A stretch of DNA of 48,520 bases, from contig DHMN01000038.1 in assembly GCA_002405805.1 (NCBI GenBank), positions 1-48,520 of the forward strand, written 5' to 3'. Shown here one piece after another: positions 32,918 to 40,015 of this stretch. Position 1 is the stretch's first letter; each line of letters starts with the position of its first letter. The notes beneath the pieces are model-generated. The model worked only from the letters and a program-made list of their open reading frames with translations. It had not been told where the DNA came from and made no database searches. The translations under genes and the position numbers were made by a program. The stretch comes from Cyanobacteria bacterium UBA4641. Its GTDB lineage: Bacteria; Cyanobacteriota; Vampirovibrionia; Gastranaerophilales; Gastranaerophilaceae.

Positions 32918-33044
32918 AAATCAATTATTTGATACTTTTAGCTAATAATTTTTCACAATTGATAGGTATTTTAGTCAATGTGATTTAAGGAAAATAAATT
33001 TATTATTATAGTGTAAATCCTCAACTCTTCTGATTGCTCAGCTT

Positions 33045-33070
33045 GCCTCTCTTATATAAGAGGGGCTTTT
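33045..33070 (+). terminator. Orphan terminator-like hairpin with no gene upstream
   Basis: GCCTCTCTTA pairs with TAAGAGGGGC (one G-T pair), a 2-nt centre, followed by TTTTCTTTT on the plus strand. No plus-strand gene ends before it for over 2 kb, so it may end a small RNA starting in the 32870-33040 region, or act as an attenuator ahead of the PilZ gene. Confidence 0.55.
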
Positions 33071-33146
33071 CTTTTCTTAACATTATGCCATTTGTTAAAT
33101 CTTATTGTATAATCACAGTATATAATTAGTTTGAGAAAGGTCAAAG

Positions 33147-33740
33147 ATGAGAGAATTAGTTGTTGAAAATCAGGAAGTTTTATTAATTCCGCAAAATTTT
33201 AAGTTTGCAAACCGAGGTAAGGTTTCTTCTGTTAGAGCAGGTGATTTTACCTTAGAACTTGACTATGAACCTGACGGAATTTTAGAAAATACTTATTGTG
33301 AGTTTTATACACAAACAAGTCATGGTAAACTCTACTTTGATTCTTATGCCAAGAAAATTGACGGCAAAACCTTGATTATCGCAAGTCCTGCAAAACACAA
33401 GTTCTTGCAAAGACGTCAATATTCACGTATCAAGTATATTCACGATTTGAGATTGTCTTGCGGTGGGCAAACTTTTGATATTTCAACACTTGATGTATCA
33501 GCAGGCGGTATGAAATTTAAAACTAATAACAACTTGAATATTGAGGCTACTTATGATGTTGGTTTGCCATTGGCAGATGATGCGATATTGAATTGCAAAT
33601 TCCAACCGATAAGAATTGAAAAAAATACCGAAAATGGCGGATACGTTGTCTCAGGTCAATTTGTGTATGACTCAAACCAAGATAAAATGGTTCTTACTCA
33701 ATTCTGTGCAAAGCGTAGTGTAGAGATTAAAAACAAATAG
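33147..33740 (+). CDS. PilZ-domain (c-di-GMP receptor) protein
   Basis: A 197-residue cytoplasmic protein arranged like YcgR: an N-terminal beta domain (1-85) and a C-terminal PilZ domain (about 87-190). Both c-di-GMP-binding motifs are intact: RRxxxR as Arg89, Arg90 and Arg94 (QRRQYSRIKY) and DxSxxG as Asp116, Ser118 and Gly121 (LDVSAGGMKF). It should therefore bind c-di-GMP. GAAAGGT precedes the ATG. The PLP decarboxylase gene follows after only 7 bp, so the two are very likely one operon. Two TATAAT hexamers sit about 40 bp upstream, but without good -35 boxes. Confidence 0.88.
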   Translation: MRELVVENQEVLLIPQNFKFANRGKVSSVRAGDFTLELDYEPDGILENTYCEFYTQTSHGKLYFDSYAKKIDGKTLIIASPAKHKFLQRRQYSRIKYIHDLRLSCGGQTFDISTLDVSAGGMKFKTNNNLNIEATYDVGLPLADDAILNCKFQPIRIEKNTENGGYVVSGQFVYDSNQDKMVLTQFCAKRSVEIKNK

Positions 33741-33747
33741 GATAAAA

Positions 33748-34785
33748 ATGAGTTTAGTCAGATTATTAAGTGAAAAGCCTGAAAAGACTTTATTTACAAC
33801 CCCATCTCACGGTCAAAAATTCTTTATTTATGAACCGTTAAAAGAAATGTACAAGCTTGATATCTCTGAAACTGAGTGTCAAGACCCTCAAGAGGCGTTA
33901 AAAGTTGCTCAGTTACGTGCAAGAGCTATCTATCATACATATTCAACAACTTTTTTGACTAATGGTTCAACCAGTGGTATTATAGCTGCGGTTTTGTCAT
34001 GTACCCAAGTTGGGGACAAGGTTTTAATTGCCTCAAATTCTCACCCATGCCACTTTAATGCAGTGAGACTGGCTGGAGCTAGGGCACTCACTTATGATTT
34101 AGAAATTGACAAAGACTGGGGTGTGCCGTTAGAAGTTAAACCGGAAGTTATTGATTTTTATTTGAGCAGATACAATATCAGAACGGTAATCATCACATCA
34201 CCGTCTTATGAAGGAATTATTTCTGATATTGAAGAAATAAAAGCCGTATGTGAAAAACATGGTGCATTTTTGATTGTAGATGAGGCACATGGCGCGTTGT
34301 ATCCATTTTCGGATTTGTTACCGATTTCTGCTGTTAATATTGCAGATTTTACAGTCCAATCGCTCCATAAGACAGCAGGCGGCTTAAATCCGACGGCATT
34401 GTTGCATTGTAATTGCGAAATTGATGTATCGCATGCGCTAAATATGTTTATGACAACATCTCCGTCTTATCCGTTATTGGCATCAATTGAGGCTAATATC
34501 CATTATCTTGATTCTCGCACAGGTCGAAAAGAAATAGACAATCTTGTTACAAGATTAGATAAAATGAGAGAAAAATGCAGAGGCTGTGAGTTCTTTGGAG
34601 ATGACCCTACAAAGGTTCTAATCAGAGTTCCTGGGATTTCTGGATATGAACTTTCGGAAATGCTTTATGAAGATTTCGGTATTGAAGATGAAAAAACTAA
34701 TGAAAAATCAACAATGCTTTTGTGCGGTATCGGAACAGATTCTAAAAAAATAGACCGATTACAGCATGTTTTATCTAAGTTATAA
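33748..34785 (+). CDS. Orn/Lys/Arg-type PLP-dependent decarboxylase (aspartate aminotransferase fold), short form
   Basis: A 345-residue fold-type I PLP enzyme. It shows the cofactor-binding pattern of the Orn/Lys/Arg decarboxylase major domain: FLTNGSTSGIIAA, SNSHPCHFNAV, DEAHGA (Asp178, His181) and the Schiff-base lysine Lys208 in VQSLHKTAGG. Bacterial family members of the SpeA/LdcC kind are far longer, with N-terminal wing and C-terminal domains. This protein has little beyond the catalytic core, so substrate and activity are uncertain. Arginine or lysine decarboxylation for polyamine synthesis is likely, and speD also lies in this window. AGGATAA precedes the ATG. Confidence 0.82.
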   Translation: MSLVRLLSEKPEKTLFTTPSHGQKFFIYEPLKEMYKLDISETECQDPQEALKVAQLRARAIYHTYSTTFLTNGSTSGIIAAVLSCTQVGDKVLIASNSHPCHFNAVRLAGARALTYDLEIDKDWGVPLEVKPEVIDFYLSRYNIRTVIITSPSYEGIISDIEEIKAVCEKHGAFLIVDEAHGALYPFSDLLPISAVNIADFTVQSLHKTAGGLNPTALLHCNCEIDVSHALNMFMTTSPSYPLLASIEANIHYLDSRTGRKEIDNLVTRLDKMREKCRGCEFFGDDPTKVLIRVPGISGYELSEMLYEDFGIEDEKTNEKSTMLLCGIGTDSKKIDRLQHVLSKL

Positions 34786-34790
34786 AAAAT

Positions 34791-34818
34791 AAAAAGTTGG
34801 CTGATGTGCCAACTTTTT
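34791..34818. terminator. Bidirectional rho-independent terminator
   Basis: A perfect 11-bp stem (AAAAAGTTGGC/GCCAACTTTTT, loop TGATGT) between the convergent decarboxylase and transglycosylase genes, with T runs in both directions. Confidence 0.88.
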
Positions 34819-34820
34819 TA

Positions 34821-35576
34821 TTATAAGTAATTTGCTAAAATATTTTTTACATAATTTTGAGTTTCTTTATATGGCGGGACTCCGTCATATTTATCAACTG
34901 CCCCCGGACCTGCATTGTAGGCAGCAAGTGCCAAAATAACATTGCCGTTATATTTATTCATCATTGATTTTAAGTATCTGACCCCGCCATCTACATTTTG
35001 TGCGGCATTATATGGGTCATTGACCCCAAGTGCTTTAGCCGTTGATGGCATCAATTGCATCAAACCCATTGCACCTGTTCTTGATGTAGCTTTTGGGTTA
35101 AATCCTGATTCTTGCTTAATTACGGCTTGTACAAGTTTTTCATCTACCCCATGACGTTGTGCAACTTTATTTATCATGCCGATTAGCTGTGCTTTGTTGG
35201 TCGGTTGAGATTTCTCTGGAGAATATTTTCTGCTTGCATCATTAACTTCCTGAATCGCACGTCTTAGGGTTGCATTAGTGATTCCATCAGTGCTTATATC
35301 ATCGTTGTCATAAATATTTCCATCAACATTTAGTGATTTAGGATTTAACAGCAATGAACCGAAATTAGCCGCTGAAGTTGATGACAAAACTTTTTCAAAT
35401 GATTGAACATTGTTTGCCCCAGGGGGATAAATCGCATCAAGTGAATTTGCCATGCTTTGTTGCGGATTCACTTGTTTATTTACACTGTTTACGTAGCTGT
35501 TAATTTGTGTAGCTCTTTGCATAGCTGCACTTTTACCACCTGAATTTAACAAACCCTGTATCATTTCAGAGAACAT
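34821..35576 (-). CDS. Lytic transglycosylase (SLT domain) without signal peptide
   Basis: A 251-residue protein with a C-terminal soluble-lytic-transglycosylase domain (about 128-250): catalytic Glu156 in VIKQESGFNPKA, AMGLMQLMPSTA, and ALAAYNAGPGAVDKY. Such enzymes cut peptidoglycan between MurNAc and GlcNAc. The first 125 residues are polar, Asn/Ser-rich and match nothing I recognise. The N-terminus (MFSEMIQGLLNSGG) is not a signal peptide, so export by another route is implied, as for peptidoglycanases that serve flagellar or secretion machines. GGGAGGT precedes the ATG. It stands alone, with a repeat-filled 415-bp gap upstream. Confidence 0.88.
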   Translation of the reverse strand: MFSEMIQGLLNSGGKSAAMQRATQINSYVNSVNKQVNPQQSMANSLDAIYPPGANNVQSFEKVLSSTSAANFGSLLLNPKSLNVDGNIYDNDDISTDGITNATLRRAIQEVNDASRKYSPEKSQPTNKAQLIGMINKVAQRHGVDEKLVQAVIKQESGFNPKATSRTGAMGLMQLMPSTAKALGVNDPYNAAQNVDGGVRYLKSMMNKYNGNVILALAAYNAGPGAVDKYDGVPPYKETQNYVKNILANYL

Positions 35577-35685
35577 ATTTTTATACTACCTCCCATTATA
35601 TTATTATTCTACTTAAATCTTGAAAATAATGTATCCTCCACATGGTTTAATGATGGATGGAAAAAAGTCAAAAAGGAAATATATT

Positions 35686-35713
35686 TGTCATGCTGAACCT
35701 GTTTCAGCATCTC
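35686..35713 (+). repeat. Dispersed palindrome, TGTCA-arm type (family 3), variant arms
   Basis: Arms ATGCTGAA/TTCAGCAT, a fourth version of the arm pair, with the same TGTCA start and TCTC end. Confidence 0.88.
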
Positions 35714-35753
35714 TAATAGAGCACATGTGGCAAAAGACTTCATTGACCAATTA

Positions 35754-35834
35754 GAGACCCTGAAATACCGAGTAGGAACAGAATATTACGTTTCGCTCTA
35801 GCTCAACTTATATTCTAGTCAATTCAGGGTGACA
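35754..35834 (-). repeat. Family 3 palindrome interrupted by an insertion
   Basis: GAGACCCTGAAA and TTCAGGGTGACA are the two halves of a family 3 unit. They are pushed apart by about 55 bp of unrelated sequence (around 35766-35822) that itself has GAATAT/ATATTC inverted ends. Confidence 0.7.
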
Positions 35835-35852
35835 TAGATATTTTGTTCAGTT

Positions 35853-35924
35853 AGAGATTCTGAATAGCAAGAAAATTATGTGTTCGTCAAACTCACACAA
35901 ATTTTCTAAGCTTTCAGAATGACA
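35853..35924 (-). repeat. Dispersed long-hairpin repeat (family 1), inverted copy
   Basis: Runs from AGAGATTCTGAATAGCAAG to CTTTCAGAATGACA. Apart from the central 10 bases it matches 3471-3541 almost base for base. Confidence 0.85.
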
Positions 35925-35952
35925 ATTCTCTTTAAGTGTCATGCAAAAATGC

Positions 35953-35976
35953 GTCGGCATAGCAATGCCGACCTAC
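35953..35976 (-). repeat. Dispersed palindrome, GTCGGCAT type (family 4)
   Basis: GTCGGCAT/ATGCCGAC hairpin ending CCTAC, the inverse of 24538-24564. Confidence 0.85.
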
Positions 35977-35991
35977 TTATTATACATGATT

Positions 35992-37047
35992 TTACTTTAT
36001 ATACATGCAATCGCCGTAACTGAAAAATCTGTATTTGTTTTCAATTGCCTCGTGGTATGCCTTGAAAATAAATTCTTTACCTGCCAATGCGCTAACTAAC
36101 ATCAATAATGTTGATTTTGGCAAGTGAAAGTTTGTAATAAGGTTATCTATTACCTTAAATTCGTAAGGTGGATAGATGAACAACTCAGAATGGTCATGGC
36201 AGGCTTTTATACAGCCATATTTTTGATATGCTGTTTCAAGTGTTCTGACTGTAGTTGTTCCAACGGCGATAATTTTTTTACCTTCTGCTTTTGCTTTATT
36301 TATGCTCTCTGCTGCAGATTGTGTTATTTCAAAAGTTTCAGAATGCATTTTGTGGTCTAGGATGTTTTCACATTTTACCGGTCTAAATGTCCCAAGTCCG
36401 ACATTTAGGGTTACATAAACGATTTCAACTCCTTTGTTTTTCAGTTTTTCAAGAATTTCTTTCGTAAAATGCAATCCTGCGGTTGGAGCGGCAACTGAGC
36501 CTTCATCCTTCGCATAAACAGTTTGGTATCTGTTCATATCAAATTGTTTAATTTCTTCTGATTGAAGTTTTCGCTCAATATATGGAGGAAGTGGAATGTT
36601 GCCGACTTTATGCAAAATTTCAATCAAATCTCCTTCATAAATCATTTCAACAAGCCATTCGCCATCATCTTCGAGTCGTTCTATTGCTCTGACTGTCAAA
36701 TCTTCGCTCACTTTTATCAATGTGTCGGGTTTAACTCTTTTTGAGGGTTTGATTAAGGCTGACCACAGAGTTTTATTTTCGCTGTTTTCTTTAGGATTAA
36801 GTAAGAATATTTCAATTTTTGCACCTGTATCTTTGTGCCCATAAAGTCTTGCCGGTAACACTTTTGTGTTATTCAGTACAAGAATTGAATTTTCATCAAT
36901 ATAGTCAACGATATCAAAAAAGTGTTTATGCTCAATTGTTTTTGTTGCTCTATCTAATACAAGCATTTTTGAGTTTTCGCGCTTGTCGGCAGGCATTTGA
37001 GCAATCAATTCTTCCGGTAATTCATAATCAAATTCTGAAATATTCAT
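35992..37047 (-). CDS. queA: S-adenosylmethionine:tRNA ribosyltransferase-isomerase
   Basis: QueA moves the ribosyl part of SAM onto preQ1 in the wobble base of tRNAs to give epoxyqueuosine. The 351-residue protein has normal length and clear motifs: FDYELPEELIAQMP and LVLNNTKVLPARL at the N-terminus, SVAAPTAGLHFT in the centre, VGTTTVRTLE, and NLITNFHLPKSTLLMLV near the end. AAAGGA precedes the ATG. It lies downstream of yidC on the same strand, but a terminator hairpin separates them. No other queuosine gene is in the window. Confidence 0.96.
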   Translation of the reverse strand: MNISEFDYELPEELIAQMPADKRENSKMLVLDRATKTIEHKHFFDIVDYIDENSILVLNNTKVLPARLYGHKDTGAKIEIFLLNPKENSENKTLWSALIKPSKRVKPDTLIKVSEDLTVRAIERLEDDGEWLVEMIYEGDLIEILHKVGNIPLPPYIERKLQSEEIKQFDMNRYQTVYAKDEGSVAAPTAGLHFTKEILEKLKNKGVEIVYVTLNVGLGTFRPVKCENILDHKMHSETFEITQSAAESINKAKAEGKKIIAVGTTTVRTLETAYQKYGCIKACHDHSELFIYPPYEFKVIDNLITNFHLPKSTLLMLVSALAGKEFIFKAYHEAIENKYRFFSYGDCMYIK

Positions 37048-37066
37048 ATTTTAATCCTTTATATAT

Positions 37067-37100
37067 AAAACAACTCCAAATTTTACTTTGGAGCTGTTTT
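37067..37100 (-). terminator. Terminator of yidC (hairpin between yidC and queA)
   Basis: Arms AAAACAACTCCAAA/TTTGGAGCTGTTTT with one G-T pair. On the minus strand it follows the yidC stop and ends in TTTT just before queA, so queA may have its own promoter or depend on readthrough. Confidence 0.75.
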
Positions 37101-37114
37101 TAATCCTTTGTCTG

Positions 37115-38194
37115 TTATTTTTCGTTTACTTTTTTAGCATTTTTTAATTCATCATCATTAACAGCACCTTTTTTCAGTTTTTCTTCGTTTTCGATTTGTT
37201 TGTTAATTAAAACTGTTTGAAGAATTTGGATGATGTTACTTGTGATTAAGTATAACAAAACACCTGCAGGAATTGGGATAACAACAAATGTTGCGATAAT
37301 CATCAACGGCATAAAGGTTCCCATTGATTTTTGCAAAGCTTGTTGAGTTGGGTCAGTTGTATCTGTTTTGTTTATTGCCATCATAATTTTTTGAGAAATA
37401 ACCATTGTGATAGCAAACAATACGATTAACAATACCACATCCCAGTGAAGAGTTTTGTTTACCGGTACGGTTGGAACTGTTGCTTTTAAGTAATCTCCGT
37501 CTCTTGTAAATGTAATTGTCTCATTTTCTCTAATGTTGCTGTTAGTTACAGTAAAATCAGCTTTTTCAATTTTTGCAAGTTGGCTGAATTTCAATTTTGA
37601 AATACTGTTTAAACTTACTGCTAAATCAACGTCTTCTCCAGGAACCAAATCGCCTTGGATTTCTAAACCTTTAATATCAACTTTTGCATTTTTAATTGTT
37701 TCATTGTTAGGCAAATAAATTGTCGCAGTGTTACCCAGTACAAAGTTATCGCCTTTTGCAACTCCAAGTTTTCCATCATTAGAAATACCTGCTGTAGCTC
37801 TCATTGTTGTAGCTAAACTCTTGATGAACAAGAAATGCTGGTCGCCTGCAACATTAATAAATTGAGGGCTGATTAAAGCTGAGTACAACAAGATGAAAAT
37901 AGGCATTTGAATTAATAATGGAAGACATCCGCCCATCGGATTGAACTTGTGTTCCTTGTAAAATTCCATCATTTTTTGTTGCATTACTTGTGGGTTACTT
38001 TGGTATCTGTCTTGAATAGCTTTCATTTTAGGTTGAAGAGATTGCATCATCTTCATTGAACGTTGTTGTTGAACGTTCAAATGCCACATAGCACCTCTCA
38101 CAATGATTGTCAAAAGAATAATTGCTAAACCGTAATTCCCTACAAAATGAGCTAACAAGCTTAAAAATTTTATAGTTAATGAAATAAAATCCAC
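37115..38194 (-). CDS. yidC: YidC/Oxa1/Alb3 membrane protein insertase
   Basis: YidC inserts and folds inner-membrane proteins. The 359-residue protein has the core helices with the groove arginine in TIIVRGAMW (Arg33), the cytoplasmic coiled segment RSMKMMQSLQPKMKAIQDRY, and FNPMGGCLPLLIQMPIFILLYSAL. An extracytoplasmic insertion of about 130 residues (roughly 118-248) follows before helices 3-5 (DVVLLIVLFAITM, LMIIATFVVIPIPAGVLLYLITSNI). The insertion sits in the middle, unlike the N-terminal periplasmic domain of proteobacterial YidC, and resembles the cyanobacterial layout. Not located beside rnpA/rpmH as is common. Confidence 0.92.
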   Translation of the reverse strand: MDFISLTIKFLSLLAHFVGNYGLAIILLTIIVRGAMWHLNVQQQRSMKMMQSLQPKMKAIQDRYQSNPQVMQQKMMEFYKEHKFNPMGGCLPLLIQMPIFILLYSALISPQFINVAGDQHFLFIKSLATTMRATAGISNDGKLGVAKGDNFVLGNTATIYLPNNETIKNAKVDIKGLEIQGDLVPGEDVDLAVSLNSISKLKFSQLAKIEKADFTVTNSNIRENETITFTRDGDYLKATVPTVPVNKTLHWDVVLLIVLFAITMVISQKIMMAINKTDTTDPTQQALQKSMGTFMPLMIIATFVVIPIPAGVLLYLITSNIIQILQTVLINKQIENEEKLKKGAVNDDELKNAKKVNEK

Positions 38195-38363
38195 TTTTTC
38201 TATCCCTCATCTAATTTAATAACAAGTCTGATAATCAGACAACTTTATGCTACCACGAACAAACTCAATTCGCAAATTAAGGTAAATATTTGTATCATAG
38301 TCAAAAATATTGTAACAATTTCTTTGTTATCAGTGTTTTATATAAATAGGGAAAAGGTATATA

Positions 38364-39632
38364 ATGGATTCAGCATTTTCAAATTTTGAAACTTTTAATA
38401 AAGTTAAATCACCTCAAATACCACAAGTTTCAACGCCAACTGCTCAAAATAGCAGTGTAGGTAGGATTTCTGCTGATAAACCTGATGAATTTGTAAAATC
38501 AGAAAATCCTAATAAGTTGACAAAAGAACAAAAAACTCTATATTCAGCTATTGCTGCCGGAGTAGCCACTCTTGGTACTATTGGTATTTTGATTGCAAAA
38601 AATCATTATTCAAAAGCGATGCATCTTGCTGAAAATATAGAGTTCAATCCTGCAAAAACTGTTCAAGAGGCAATAGAATTTGGTAAAAAACATTTAGGCA
38701 TAAAAAAATATAAAAATTTTGAAGAAAAGGATATTGAAGTAATTAATTTTCTAAATGAAGGTTTTGTCAATGCGTCAAACAAGTTAAAAGGCAAAATTCG
38801 TTTGCCTAAAACTGTTGAATATTCATCTGAAGCTTTAGGGGACCACGCTTTGGCAGGTGTTGTCGGATTGACTCGCCGCTTTATTTTAAATCGAAAGCAT
38901 TTTGACAATATTGACGGATGTATTGAAAACCTTTTAAAAATGAATGAAAAATTAGGATTTTTATCTTGTCTTAAAGAAGGAGAAAATCTGAAATACAAAT
39001 ACAATAGTCATTTGGATGTAGAATCAATAAAACCGTTATTGTTACAAATTTCTAAGTATAAGTTTGGTAAAAATGTTACTCTTAAAGATAAAGTAAATTT
39101 GTATGAATCTCTTGGAGTTTTTCAGGATACAATAACTTCTTCTATAAATGCGCCATACCGTATAATAAAACAACTATTGGAAGTAGATGGTGTGAAAGCG
39201 ATTTGTGAACAACATAATATTTTGACAGATTTAGACAAAATAAAAACTTTACCATTGAAAGAACAGCAGCAAATAATGTCAGATATTGCTAAAAATATCA
39301 ATCAAAAAATAGTAATACCTTTCAATATAAAAGATAGGTCTGCTTTTAATACAATTTATCATGAGCTTGGACATTTGCAGGATATGAAACCGCGATGCAA
39401 AACGATTGATGATTATAATAAAGAATATAGTAAATATTCTAAAGAATTAAAAGCTTGGGTTGACAATAATGACTATATGCAAACCGCAAACAGGGTATCA
39501 GAGTATGCAAGTCATGGTCCCGGGGAATTTATTGCCGAAACTTTTTCAAAACTAATGGATGGCGCAAAACTTCCTGATGATGTTATTAAATTGTATAAAA
39601 AGCTCGAAGGTCCTGCCGTTTTAGGACTGTAG
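38364..39632 (+). CDS. Membrane-anchored HExxH metallopeptidase-like protein
   Basis: A 422-residue protein. The N-terminal 50 residues are polar and low in complexity (Pro/Ser/Gln-rich), followed by a likely transmembrane helix (about 60-79: LYSAIAAGVATLGTIGILIA). The C-terminal domain has HELGH (333-337), a zincin motif with His333, Glu334 and His337. The segment GEFIAETFSKLMDG follows with Glu388 or Glu392 as probable third zinc ligand, as in gluzincin-like peptidases. No known family is recognised beyond that. AAAAGG precedes the ATG. Monocistronic, between divergent yidC and a strong terminator. Substrate unknown. Confidence 0.75.
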   Translation: MDSAFSNFETFNKVKSPQIPQVSTPTAQNSSVGRISADKPDEFVKSENPNKLTKEQKTLYSAIAAGVATLGTIGILIAKNHYSKAMHLAENIEFNPAKTVQEAIEFGKKHLGIKKYKNFEEKDIEVINFLNEGFVNASNKLKGKIRLPKTVEYSSEALGDHALAGVVGLTRRFILNRKHFDNIDGCIENLLKMNEKLGFLSCLKEGENLKYKYNSHLDVESIKPLLLQISKYKFGKNVTLKDKVNLYESLGVFQDTITSSINAPYRIIKQLLEVDGVKAICEQHNILTDLDKIKTLPLKEQQQIMSDIAKNINQKIVIPFNIKDRSAFNTIYHELGHLQDMKPRCKTIDDYNKEYSKYSKELKAWVDNNDYMQTANRVSEYASHGPGEFIAETFSKLMDGAKLPDDVIKLYKKLEGPAVLGL

Positions 39633-39680
39633 TCTATTTGAGTTATTACATCGTTCAAAGTTTAGTAAATTATAGTAATG

Positions 39681-39712
39681 GTTTATAGTTTTAAAATAAT
39701 CAAACTATAAAC
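39681..39712. repeat. Perfect AT-rich inverted repeat
   Basis: 11-bp arms GTTTATAGTTT/AAACTATAAAC with a 10-nt loop, about 50 bp after the metallopeptidase stop and 40 bp before the true terminator. No T run follows, so it is a hairpin of unknown role. Confidence 0.6.
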
Positions 39713-39750
39713 TAGAATCTTTTTACATAATAATTGCATAATGACATTAA

Positions 39751-39785
39751 AAAAGACTTTCAGGAAATCTCTGAAAGTCTTTTTT
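39751..39785. terminator. Bidirectional terminator (metallopeptidase gene / tRNA-Pro)
   Basis: A perfect 14-bp stem (AAAAAGACTTTCAG/CTGAAAGTCTTTTT, loop GAAATCT) with a T run on each strand. It ends the plus-strand gene and the minus-strand tRNA transcript. Confidence 0.88.
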
Positions 39786-39790
39786 CTAAA

Positions 39791-39867
39791 TGGTCGGGAT
39801 GACACGATTTGAACGTGCGACCCCCTCGTCCCAAGCGAGGTGCGCTACCAAGCTGCGCCACATCCCG
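39791..39867 (-). tRNA. tRNA-Pro (anticodon TGG)
   Basis: Read on the minus strand from 39867: acceptor CGGGATG pairs with CATCCCG, D arm with GCGC/GCGC and loop AGCTTGGTA, anticodon stem CTCGC/GCGAG variant around loop TTGGGA with anticodon TGG, TPsiC arm with GTTCAAATC, discriminator A and an encoded CCA (39793-39791). The anticodon reads CCN proline codons. It has its own strong promoter and a terminator just behind it. Confidence 0.95.
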
Positions 39868-39910
39868 AGGTCTTTGCTATTTAATTTTTAACCTTTCGGC
39901 TACGTTATTG

Positions 39911-39939
39911 ATTTTAAGCCAAACAAATTTTAATGTCAA
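39911..39939 (-). promoter_or_regulatory. Consensus sigma70 promoter of tRNA-Pro
   Basis: On the minus strand a perfect TTGACA (39939-39934), 17 bp, TAAAAT (39916-39911). RNA should begin near 39904, about 36 nt before the mature tRNA 5' end. This is the best -35/-10 pair in the window. Confidence 0.8.
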
Positions 39940-40000
39940 GAAGATTTTTTTATTTTAATTTTTACATTGTTAATATTTTAGCTTTTATTTATGGCTGTGA

Positions 40001-40006
40001 TACAAT
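40001..40006 (+). promoter_or_regulatory. Extended -10 promoter of the acyltransferase gene, near-leaderless
   Basis: TGA-TACAAT (TG motif plus -10 at 40001-40006) lies 9 bp before the ATG at 40016. Transcription should start about 3 bp before the start codon, and there is no Shine-Dalgarno in between. No good -35 is visible, as is normal for extended -10 promoters. Confidence 0.5.
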
Positions 40007-40015
40007 ATTCATATT

